A DNA stretch of 6,550 bases, taken from positions 463-7,012 of the forward strand of contig NVSA01000092.1 in the NCBI GenBank assembly GCA_002401045.1, given 5' to 3'. This document shows, one piece after another, positions 1 through 4,815 of the stretch. Every line of letters begins with the position of its first letter. Position 1 is the stretch's first letter. This DNA is from Paracoccaceae bacterium. Lineage in GTDB: Bacteria > Pseudomonadota > Alphaproteobacteria > Rhodobacterales > Rhodobacteraceae. Under the pieces are notes generated by a model. It was not told the DNA's origin. It was given only the letters and a program-made list of their open reading frames with translations, and did no database searches. The translations under genes and the position numbers were made by a program.

Positions 1-470
1 GCCAAATTATTCGTCGTCATCATCACCGATACAGGTGTTTTATCATCGGTCGCAAAGCGCATGTCACGGTTGGTGACAATACCAATAACAATGCCCTCAG
101 GGCTGACCACAGGAAAGCCCGTGATACGGTAGCGTTCTTGTAAGGCTTTAGCATCTGCCAAGGTTTGATCTGGGGTCAGTGTCACGGGGTTGTAAACCGT
201 ACCGCTAACGAACCGCTTTACACGGCGCACTTGGGTGGTTTGCTCATCAAGGGACAAATTGCGGTGGATCACCCCAATGCCACCCGATTGCGCCATGGCA
301 ATCGCCATCGGGGCTTCGGTAACAGTGTCCATTGCTGAACTTAAAAGCGGGATATTCATTGTGATCGTTTTGGTCACATAGGTCGCAGTATCAGCGTCGG
401 ACGGCAGAACCGTAGACGCGGCTGGAACCAATAAAACATCATCAAATGTGAGGGCCTCACGAATTTCCAT
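1..470 (-). CDS. guaB: IMP dehydrogenase, N-terminal part (runs off left edge)
   Basis: Inosine-5'-monophosphate dehydrogenase oxidises IMP to XMP with NAD+ in the cytoplasm, the committed step of guanine nucleotide synthesis. The visible 156 residues begin MEIREALTFDDVLLVP, the classic bacterial GuaB start. They contain SAMDTVTE (residues 45-52) and GGIGVIHRN (63-71) of the (beta/alpha)8 barrel. From about residue 95 the first CBS domain of the regulatory Bateman insert begins (FPVVSPEG, then IVTNRDMRF). The catalytic cysteine loop and the second half lie outside the window. The start at 470 is preceded by GGAG at 477-480 with a 6-nt spacer. An in-frame ATG two codons upstream (474-476) overlaps that site and is less likely. 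Nothing visible is broken. The identification is certain from sequence. Confidence 0.97.
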   Translation of the reverse strand, partial: MEIREALTFDDVLLVPAASTVLPSDADTATYVTKTITMNIPLLSSAMDTVTEAPMAIAMAQSGGIGVIHRNLSLDEQTTQVRRVKRFVSGTVYNPVTLTPDQTLADAKALQERYRITGFPVVSPEGIVIGIVTNRDMRFATDDKTPVSVMMTTNNL

Positions 471-548
471 AATCATCTCCAATGGACAGCGGTGTTGGCA
501 CGTCCCTATTTCATAATTAGGGAGAAAAAGAAAGGGGCAATCGTGGGA

Positions 549-577
549 ATTTTCACACAATGCGTGTAGTGTGACAA
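549..577 (-). promoter_or_regulatory. Candidate guaB promoter with an internal inverted repeat
   Basis: Read on the minus strand, TTGTCA (572-577) resembles a -35 box (5 of 6 matches to TTGACA). After a 17-nt spacer, GAAAAT (549-554) resembles a weak -10 box (4 of 6). The pair would leave a leader of roughly 70 nt before guaB. A perfect inverted repeat, TCACAC (553-558) and GTGTGA (569-574) separated by 10 nt, sits across the same segment and could be an operator. Its half-site order is opposite to that of the CRP consensus (TGTGA first). This is inferred from pattern only; the -10 match is poor. Confidence 0.3.
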
Positions 578-712
578 GAACACTTGCAGTAAGCGGAAGA
601 ACGCGGATGAAGGCGGAGGTTCTCGGATAGAGCCAACAAAAAAAGGGGTTTTGTGAAGGTTGCGCAAGGATTTCGACAAAACTGTCATGTCTTTCAGTAA
701 GCCTGAAAACTG

Positions 713-766
713 CCCTTAAACGCCCTTTAATGTAATTTTAAGACATACCCTTAAAACACCCTTAAA
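713..766. repeat. Phased CCCTTAAA-type boxes
   Basis: CCCTTAAA occurs at 713-720, 748-755 and 759-766, with degenerate copies CCCTTTAA at 723-730 and a TTTTAAG box near 736-742. The shared TTAA cores start at 716, 727, 738, 751 and 762, so the steps are 11, 11, 13 and 11 bp, about one helical turn. Five similarly phased boxes on one DNA face suggest a cooperative protein-binding array, for example transposase or integrase arm sites at a phage end or regulator sites. No coding frame runs through the segment. The cognate protein is unknown. Confidence 0.5.
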
Positions 767-778
767 GCCGCTGTACGG

Positions 779-951
779 CCTTATTTTATTGGGGTTTATG
801 AGGTTTTAGCATTCAAAATAATGACATGAATGTTTTCCGAACCTAGAACTGTTGTTCTAGGTTATGATTTTAGCTCTAAGTTTAAAAAAGCCCTTATTTT
901 ATTGGGTTACTGTAATCTATAAAAACGAATGTTGTTTTTAACTTAGAACTG
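779..951. repeat. Two degenerate direct-repeat units beside the S24 remnant
   Basis: CCTTATTTTATTGGG occurs identically at 779-793 and 892-906. Each copy is followed by GAATGTT (828-834; 927-933) and then by a TAGAACTG box (844-851; 944-951), in the same order but with different spacings. The two units therefore span 779-851 and 892-951. This looks like a duplicated regulatory or terminal sequence rather than coding DNA. It lies on the 3' side of the truncated phage repressor gene, the position of the left end in Mu-like transposable phages. That comparison is inference. Confidence 0.55.
840..863. promoter_or_regulatory. Perfect palindrome, probable operator
   Basis: AACCTAGAAC and its exact reverse complement GTTCTAGGTT are separated by TGTT. 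Related half-sites lie nearby: GCTCTAAGTT at 873-882 (8 of 10 matches to the right arm) and AACTTAGAAC at 940-949 (9 of 10 matches to the left arm). One full dyad plus two half-sites is typical of a dimeric repressor operator. No T tract follows on either strand, which argues against an intrinsic terminator. The phage-type S24 repressor whose remains lie at 970 onward is the obvious suspect binder, but its DNA-binding half has been lost. Confidence 0.55.
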
Positions 952-969
952 ATTTGGGCAAAAACACCC

Positions 970-1275
970 TCACCAACAGTGACCAGACCAAACAACTTGA
1001 CCGATTATGTTTTGTGAAATCGTGTTTATATCTTCGCCGCTTCGTTCTTCGTCGGCGACATTTTGGTTGTCGCTTTGCAATACGATGACCGTGTCACCGA
1101 ATATCCGCAACCGCTTAACCCGTGCGCCTTGGTCGCCGTCAACAAAGGCATAGATGCTACCGTTGACGATTTCGTGTTTGGTGCGATCGACTAATACGAT
1201 GTCACCGTCAAAAAGCGATGGCTGCATGCTGTCGCCCTTTACACTTAGCAATACGCCCATGCCCGTACCAGCGGT
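970..1275 (-). pseudogene. Truncated phage S24 (LexA/CI-like) repressor, C-terminal domain only
   Basis: This frame encodes the S24 autoprotease domain of LexA/CI-type repressors, which self-cleave on RecA activation. Counting from the first in-frame Met (1260), VKGDSM carries the catalytic Ser (residue 11) and GARVKRL the catalytic Lys (residue 49). The spacing is close to the Ser119/Lys156 pair of LexA. An AGTG segment encoded at 1261-1272, just before that Met, resembles the Ala-Gly cleavage site. The N-terminal helix-turn-helix is absent. The frame upstream has no start codon before a stop near 1360, and from about 1273 the opposite strand encodes a phage tail protein. The gene is therefore a 3' fragment left by a deletion. 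A 96-residue product from 1260 could in principle be made, but it could not bind DNA as the ancestor did. Confidence 0.85.
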
Positions 1276-1455
1276 GAATTTTCGGCAAATTTGGCAGGGT
1301 TTTATCCTGGGCTTTTTGCTGAACGGCCGATCAATATTTTGGACATAACACCTGAATTAACAGGCGAATGGATTACCACCCGCGTGGAACATACTTTGGG
1401 TGCCACGCTGACCAGCCTAATAAGCGCCGAGCGCGATAATGAAAAGGAAACATAA
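1270..1455 (+). pseudogene. C-terminal fragment of phage late-control gene D (tail hub) protein
   Basis: The frame is open from 1249, after a stop at 1246-1248, to a TAA at 1453-1455. It has no start codon of its own. The segment GEFSANLAG, then ERPINILDI, then TGEWITTRVEHTL, matches the C-terminal region of the P2 gpD / gp27-like baseplate hub family. In that family a Trp-containing strand is followed by a 'V-x-H-x-L' motif and an 'SLxxE' end, here TSLISAE. The full proteins are several hundred residues long; only about 60 remain. The fragment abuts the S24 remnant at about 1272, marking a deletion that removed most of the prophage. Its stop is 3 nt before the next gene's start, so the late-gene order downstream is preserved. 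Confidence 0.7.
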
Positions 1456-1458
1456 GTC

Positions 1459-1647
1459 ATGAAAACATTAGGATCACTCTTGCTAGGATATGTTCTGGCC
1501 TGTCCGCTTACCAGTCGCGTGTCACTCGATATTACACAAACAGAATGGACGCATCTTCTTACATACGTTTGGATTTTAGGTTCTGGGGTTATCTGGCTTC
1601 TTATCTGTTTTGCGGCAGTGTCCGCGTTCATAATTTTAAGAGACTAA
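1459..1647 (+). CDS. Small two-helix membrane protein, possibly phage lysis-associated
   Basis: This 62-residue hydrophobic protein was not matched to a named family. Residues about 3-20 (a hydrophobic stretch with one Cys) and about 36-60 (WILGSGVIWLLICFAAVSA) are likely membrane helices, joined by a short polar loop. The start at 1459 has AAGGAA at 1444-1449 with a 9-nt spacer. That site lies inside the end of the gpD remnant, whose stop is 3 nt upstream, so translation was probably coupled in the ancestral phage operon. A small two-helix protein followed by a peptidoglycan-type amidase suggests a holin-like role. That is inference from context; a structural or unrelated membrane function is equally possible. 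Confidence 0.6.
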   Translation: MKTLGSLLLGYVLACPLTSRVSLDITQTEWTHLLTYVWILGSGVIWLLICFAAVSAFIILRD

Positions 1648-1671
1648 TATTCTCAAAATAGGAGTAATTAG

Positions 1672-2184
1672 ATGCCAGAAATCCAGTACTTAACCCTAGC
1701 TTTTTATCGCCACCAAGGCCGTTTTTTTGATCGCTTAATTCGGCTCATCACACGCAGTCCGTATAGCCATGTGGAACTGGTGCTTTCATCTGGCGTGCAG
1801 ATGTCTAGCGATCAAGATTGGCGTTTGTATTCGCTTTCGTCCAGCCTGCGGGATGGGGGCGTGCGCATAAAAATAATCCATTATGAAGTAGGTAAATGGG
1901 AATTTGTTCAGCTTGAAAACTGGTCTAAAACGCATGATGGAGTTTGGCTCACTGCTCGCCAATATGTAGGCCAACCCTACGATATTTTAGGTATCATGTT
2001 CAATTTCATGGTGCCAATCCGTCGTCAGCTGCGCCGTTCATGGTTCTGTTCAGAACTTTGTGGACATGCGCTTGGCATTAAGCATCCGCATACATTGTCG
2101 CCCGGCGATCTATTCGATCAAGTTCAGCAATTAAATAAAGCATATTTATGCGGCCGATTAGATGGGCATATAAACGATGTGTAA
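1672..2184 (+). CDS. Permuted NlpC/P60 (YiiX/YaeF-like) cysteine amidase
   Basis: This 170-residue protein has the circularly permuted papain-like layout, with the active-site His before the Cys. SPYSHVELV supplies His33 with Glu35, GQPYDILG (100-107) is the family's mid-domain turn, and WFCSELCG supplies the candidate nucleophile Cys126. SPGDLFDQ follows near the C-terminus. Relatives hydrolyse amide bonds in cell-wall peptides or lipid-linked substrates. No signal peptide is visible, so export would need a holin-type helper or the enzyme acts inside the cell. The start at 1672 has AGGAG (1660-1664) with a 7-nt spacer. It lies 24 nt after the small membrane gene, in the late-gene direction of the phage remnant. 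A role as endolysin or tail-associated amidase is inferred; the fold assignment is stronger than the substrate. Confidence 0.75.
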   Translation: MPEIQYLTLAFYRHQGRFFDRLIRLITRSPYSHVELVLSSGVQMSSDQDWRLYSLSSSLRDGGVRIKIIHYEVGKWEFVQLENWSKTHDGVWLTARQYVGQPYDILGIMFNFMVPIRRQLRRSWFCSELCGHALGIKHPHTLSPGDLFDQVQQLNKAYLCGRLDGHINDV

Positions 2185-2386
2185 GCCCTTGTATTGGCGT
2201 GGCTGGCACGGACCATCAAAACGAAGCTATCGGTGTCGCTTGCCTCAAAGTGTTAAAAATGCACGGCGTGAGCTCCTATTGGGTGGAATGTCTAAGCACA
2301 CAAAAATAACAAATAAGATAACGCTAAAAATTGTTCCAATCGGAATTTTTCTTTGGTTCTGCATCTGTTTTTTGGCCGTTTTGTAA
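2177..2386 (+). CDS. Uncertain small ORF with C-terminal membrane helix
   Basis: This is a 69-codon frame whose ATG overlaps the stop of the amidase gene (ATGTGTAA), a common arrangement for coupled phage genes. The N-terminal half is basic and aromatic without recognisable motifs. Residues about 48-69 (LKIVPIGIFLWFCICFLAVL) form a convincing hydrophobic segment. An internal ATG at 2288 would give a 32-residue single-helix peptide instead. A second frame, 2199-2309, is also open and reads as a plausible protein end (GTDHQNEAIGVACLKVLKMH, then GVSSYWVECL). The first 100 bp may therefore be a decayed fragment in another frame. No strong ribosome site is visible for either start. Not recognised; kept as a low-confidence candidate. 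Confidence 0.3.
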   Translation: MCKPLYWRGWHGPSKRSYRCRLPQSVKNARRELLLGGMSKHTKITNKITLKIVPIGIFLWFCICFLAVL

Positions 2387-2396
2387 CGGAAGGTCA

Positions 2397-2416
2397 CAGG
2401 TCGTTTCAGCGACCTG
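2397..2416. other. Hairpin-forming inverted repeat
   Basis: CAGGTCG (2397-2403) and CGACCTG (2410-2416) are perfect 7-bp arms around a 6-nt loop, TTTCAG. No T tract follows on either strand, so it is not a standard intrinsic terminator. The neighbouring bases do not complete a tRNA cloverleaf. It lies between the phage-derived ORFs and the IS fragment, so it may belong to either boundary or to a recombination site. Confidence 0.4.
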
Positions 2417-2510
2417 CAACTCATGTTTGTCCCAAAGGTGCTGACGTTAGACAGTGTATAGTCCCAGCTTGTGGTGGTCTATTGATATGTGATCATCAGA
2501 AGGAAACACT

Positions 2511-2598
2511 ATGGGACAAGTTTTACACGGCAACGCCACGACGACGCACGCAATCCGAACTCTCATACAGCGATCGCAAGCTTCGAGCGCGGCGCTGA
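2511..2598 (+). pseudogene. IS481-family transposase, 5' fragment
   Basis: The frame opens MGQVLHGNATTTHAIRTLIQ and continues RSQASSAAL. This is the characteristic N-terminus of IS481-type DDE transposases (MGQVLHGSATTT..AIR..IQ.SQAS..AL). The family match stops after about 29 residues, where the helix-turn-helix GINPKTVAKW should follow. Instead the reading continues into unrelated sequence and ends at a TGA at 2649-2651. The AAGGAA ribosome site at 2500-2505 is retained, so the fragment carries the IS 5' leader as well. The remaining 90 percent of the transposase, including all DDE residues, is missing, so it cannot transpose. The break lies at about 2597, some 45 nt before the start of the GHKL-nuclease gene. 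Confidence 0.8.
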
Positions 2599-2606
2599 TG
2601 ATTGAG

Positions 2607-2651
2607 AGGGAGAAATTCATGCTACTTAGGATTCAACATCGTGACAAATGA
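2607..2651 (+). promoter_or_regulatory. Strong ribosome site and 10-codon upstream ORF overlapping the GHKL gene start
   Basis: AGGGAG (2607-2612) lies 6 nt before an ATG at 2619 that opens MLLRIQHRDK and stops at 2649-2651. The GTG start of the large gene (2641) lies inside this mini-ORF in another frame. A second site, AGGA (2628-2631), stands 9 nt before the GTG. Ribosomes loading at the strong first site could hand over to the GTG, giving translational coupling. This may be functional, or a by-product of the junction with the IS fragment. Confidence 0.4.
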
Positions 2652-4740
2652 ACTCATACCTGAGATTGTCAGCCAAATTTATTTAGGGAATCAACTATTG
2701 CCTTCATTAACACCGAATATTGAAAACCGCGTTCGCAAACTTCCAAAACCTGCAAACGCGGCCCAAGCACTTCAACCTTTGTTTGAAGCAGTGAGTAATG
2801 CATTTTATGCGATTGAAGATCGCATAGAAAATGGCTTCAAAGCAAAAGGAAAAGTGCACATTAATATCGAAAATTTATCCAACCCGAAGACATTCCGGGT
2901 CGAGATACATGACAATGGCATAGGTCTTGATGAAGACCGATACAAAGCATTCCAGACTATCGATACCGATTTTAAAAGGAAAAAGGGTGGGAAAGGTGTT
3001 GGGCGTTTGTTCTGGCTGGATGCTTTTGAAAAGGTAAGTGTTGAAAGCATATTTGTAGAAAATGGGATCCAGCATTCACGTTGCTTTGATTTCATCTTAA
3101 ACAATGATGAGCAAATCGTGGAAAGAGATTTTGAAAGCGGTTACACAGGGCGTACAAACATAGGCACCACAATTATCTGTGAAGGGCTACGTGGCACCAG
3201 CTACAAAGAGAACTTCCCAAAACAAAAGCCTACTTTCCTTAGGTATTTCAGCGCCCATTTCATAGCAGATTTTCTGGTTGGCAGTGGTTCTGAAGTGCAG
3301 ATATCCTTGGATGGTGAAATTACAGACTATCCAGATGCTATTTCCAGTCTTGTGATTGGTCATGACCTCAATACTGAGCCGTTTGACATCGAAGACTTTG
3401 GGACATTTTCTGTAAGTGGCTTTGCATGTGATAAAGAGGCCAGCACTGGTCTCGACGGCAACCATCAAATGCACCTACTGGCGAACGACAGAACGGTAGA
3501 GTCACGGAAAGTCGATGGACTGATGGGCCTCGCCACTATATCCTCCGAAGGGCGAGACGACCTTCTCTTCCATGGTTGCGTTCGCAGTAAATATCTGAAC
3601 GAACGTGTTAATGAAGGCCGTACAGCTTTCAACCTTCCTGAATCAATACTGAAGACAATCGCCAGGAAATGTGTCGAAAAGGTCCGAGAAACCGTGCTTG
3701 CAGATCAAATGGTCAAGTACGAGGACACACGACGAGAAAGTTACGAAAACTTTGTCAGGCGACATCCCATTTATGGATTTGATGATTCAGGAACACAGCT
3801 CGACCGAGTTCCCTTTAACGCTCTGACGCCTGAAGAATTTGCCACCGGCCTAGTTAAATATCAGATTCGGCGTGACGAAGACCGTCAAGAAGCCATGGAA
3901 AACGCAATACGTTTGTTAGAAAGCGACAAAGAGGTTCCTGAGACCTTCGACGAAGCTCTTAATAAAGCAGTAATCGAACTTCAAGCATCCGAACAATTAG
4001 CGTTGGCACAGCATGTTGTTCGCCGAAAGCTAATTTTGGAATTGATAGAAAAACTGCTTAACCGTGTTCGCCAGCGCAATGGAAAGAATGACGATTTTCA
4101 CCTCGAAAAATCGCTTCATTCATTCATCGTGCCCATGTACGTGCAGGGAAACGACCCAACCGAAAAACGCTCACGCGCCCACGACCTATGGATATTGGAT
4201 GAGCGTTTAGCCTTCACCCGTGCTTTTTCCTCTGACAAGCGCTTTGATAACCTGCTCGTCAATTCAGAAAACCCTGAGCGCGCTGACTTGATTGTATGGG
4301 ATTTTGCAAGCGGCCTAGGCGTGGCAGATCCAGATAAAAATGGCGAGAAGGTCGATACCAGAAACGCACTGGACAAAGTGATGATCGTTGAATTTAAGAA
4401 ACCAGGGCGAAAAAACTACGGTGCCGAAGACCAAATTCACTTTCAAATCACAAAATATATTAATGAACTCCGAGGTGAAGAAATTGAAGGGTTTGACAAT
4501 GAACGCATCCGCATCGCAGAAGATTGTGTATTTTATTGCTACGTCGTTGCTGACATCGTTGGGGATTTAAAGAAGCAACTATCTACATGGCCTAAAACGA
4601 CAAGCGGTCAAGGTCGAATAATGGCTCTTCAGGGGGACGTGAACGGCTCCATTGAAGTGATCCAGTGGCAGGATTTGATAAACAATGCATGGGCACGAAA
4701 TGAAGCCACATTAAATGCTGCGGGCTTGAGACGCAGTTAA
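2641..4740 (+). CDS. GHKL ATPase fused to PD-(D/E)xK nuclease, candidate stand-alone defence protein
   Basis: This is a 699-residue cytoplasmic protein. The N-terminus is a GHKL (gyrase/HSP90/kinase/MutL) ATPase: the N-box FEAVSNA has Glu49 and Asn53, DNGIG at 91-95 binds adenine, GGKGVGR at 116-122 is the ATP-lid glycine loop, and GTT at 175-177 is the conserved Thr region. A middle section (about 185-345) is followed by a charged helical, coiled-coil-like region (about 350-490). The C-terminus (about 490-670) contains HDLWILDERL (514-523) and a PD-(D/E)xK core: Asp549 in ADLIVWD, Glu584-x-Lys586 in VEFKKP, then a Q-x7-Y helix (Gln598, Tyr606). All expected ATPase and nuclease residues are present. 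The layout resembles bacterial MORC/MutL-like ATPase-nuclease proteins reported near restriction systems. No methyltransferase accompanies it here. GTG 2641 is chosen because AGGA lies 9 nt upstream; an in-frame TTG at 2602 sits almost on the IS junction. Its DNA or phage target is unknown. Confidence 0.85.
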   Translation: MTNELIPEIVSQIYLGNQLLPSLTPNIENRVRKLPKPANAAQALQPLFEAVSNAFYAIEDRIENGFKAKGKVHINIENLSNPKTFRVEIHDNGIGLDEDRYKAFQTIDTDFKRKKGGKGVGRLFWLDAFEKVSVESIFVENGIQHSRCFDFILNNDEQIVERDFESGYTGRTNIGTTIICEGLRGTSYKENFPKQKPTFLRYFSAHFIADFLVGSGSEVQISLDGEITDYPDAISSLVIGHDLNTEPFDIEDFGTFSVSGFACDKEASTGLDGNHQMHLLANDRTVESRKVDGLMGLATISSEGRDDLLFHGCVRSKYLNERVNEGRTAFNLPESILKTIARKCVEKVRETVLADQMVKYEDTRRESYENFVRRHPIYGFDDSGTQLDRVPFNALTPEEFATGLVKYQIRRDEDRQEAMENAIRLLESDKEVPETFDEALNKAVIELQASEQLALAQHVVRRKLILELIEKLLNRVRQRNGKNDDFHLEKSLHSFIVPMYVQGNDPTEKRSRAHDLWILDERLAFTRAFSSDKRFDNLLVNSENPERADLIVWDFASGLGVADPDKNGEKVDTRNALDKVMIVEFKKPGRKNYGAEDQIHFQITKYINELRGEEIEGFDNERIRIAEDCVFYCYVVADIVGDLKKQLSTWPKTTSGQGRIMALQGDVNGSIEVIQWQDLINNAWARNEATLNAAGLRRS

Positions 4741-4798
4741 ATGTGGCTGCTGAAAATATTCTTGTCATTTACTGAAAAAATTCTTGGCGGGCTACATT
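4740..4798. repeat. Convergent intergenic region with direct repeats inside a long stem-loop
   Basis: Between the convergent GHKL-nuclease and transporter genes, CTGAAAATATTCTTG (4750-4764) and CTGAAAAAATTCTTG (4772-4786) match at 14 of 15 bases, with a 22-bp offset, about two helical turns. They lie inside a potential stem formed by AATGTGGC (4740-4747) and GCTACATT (4791-4798), which has one G-U pair in the plus-strand transcript. There is no T tract, so a classical bidirectional terminator is not evident. Function unknown. Confidence 0.3.
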
Positions 4799-4815
4799 AG
4801 CACAACCCATCACTT

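Larger units (their letters stand above)
471..969. other. Gene-free region between guaB and the phage remnant
   Basis: About 500 bp holds no convincing gene. A 60-codon minus-strand frame at 506-688 has no family signal, and its start lacks a clear ribosome site. The right two thirds are A+T-rich and contain the phased TTAA boxes, the degenerate direct repeats and the operator-like palindrome described separately. The left third holds the guaB leader and probable promoter. The change in composition near 710 may mark the edge of the inserted phage DNA. Confidence 0.5.

Noticed and set aside
506..688. 60-codon minus-strand ORF upstream of guaB
   Set aside because: No family-like motif, low-complexity content, and no good ribosome site. 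It covers the likely guaB promoter and leader, so it is probably chance.
713..766. CRISPR array
   Set aside because: The boxes are 8 bp with 2-17 nt gaps; there are no 25-40 bp repeats, no unique spacers and no cas gene.
840..863. Palindrome as an intrinsic terminator of the S24 gene
   Set aside because: No T tract follows on either strand and the stem is A+T-rich. The related half-sites nearby fit an operator better.
2385..2425. tRNA remnant or tRNA attachment site
   Set aside because: The hairpin arms are 7 bp with a 6-nt loop lacking the T-loop consensus, and no acceptor or anticodon arms can be completed.
2353..2598. 81-codon plus-strand ORF across the hairpin and the IS fragment
   Set aside because: It runs out of frame through the clearly recognisable transposase N-terminus and mixes phage-side and IS-side sequence, so it is a shadow frame.
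2602..2640. TTG at 2602 as the start of the GHKL-nuclease gene
   Set aside because: The extra 13 residues sit directly on the IS junction and show no motif. The AGGA site at 2628-2631 fits the GTG at 2641 instead.
3187..3474. Antisense ORF inside the GHKL-nuclease gene
   Set aside because: It lies wholly opposite well-conserved ATPase-region coding sequence and has no recognisable features, so it is a shadow.
2641..4740. Complete restriction-modification system
   Set aside because: No methyltransferase motif is visible in any frame of the window, so only a nuclease-ATPase fusion can be claimed.
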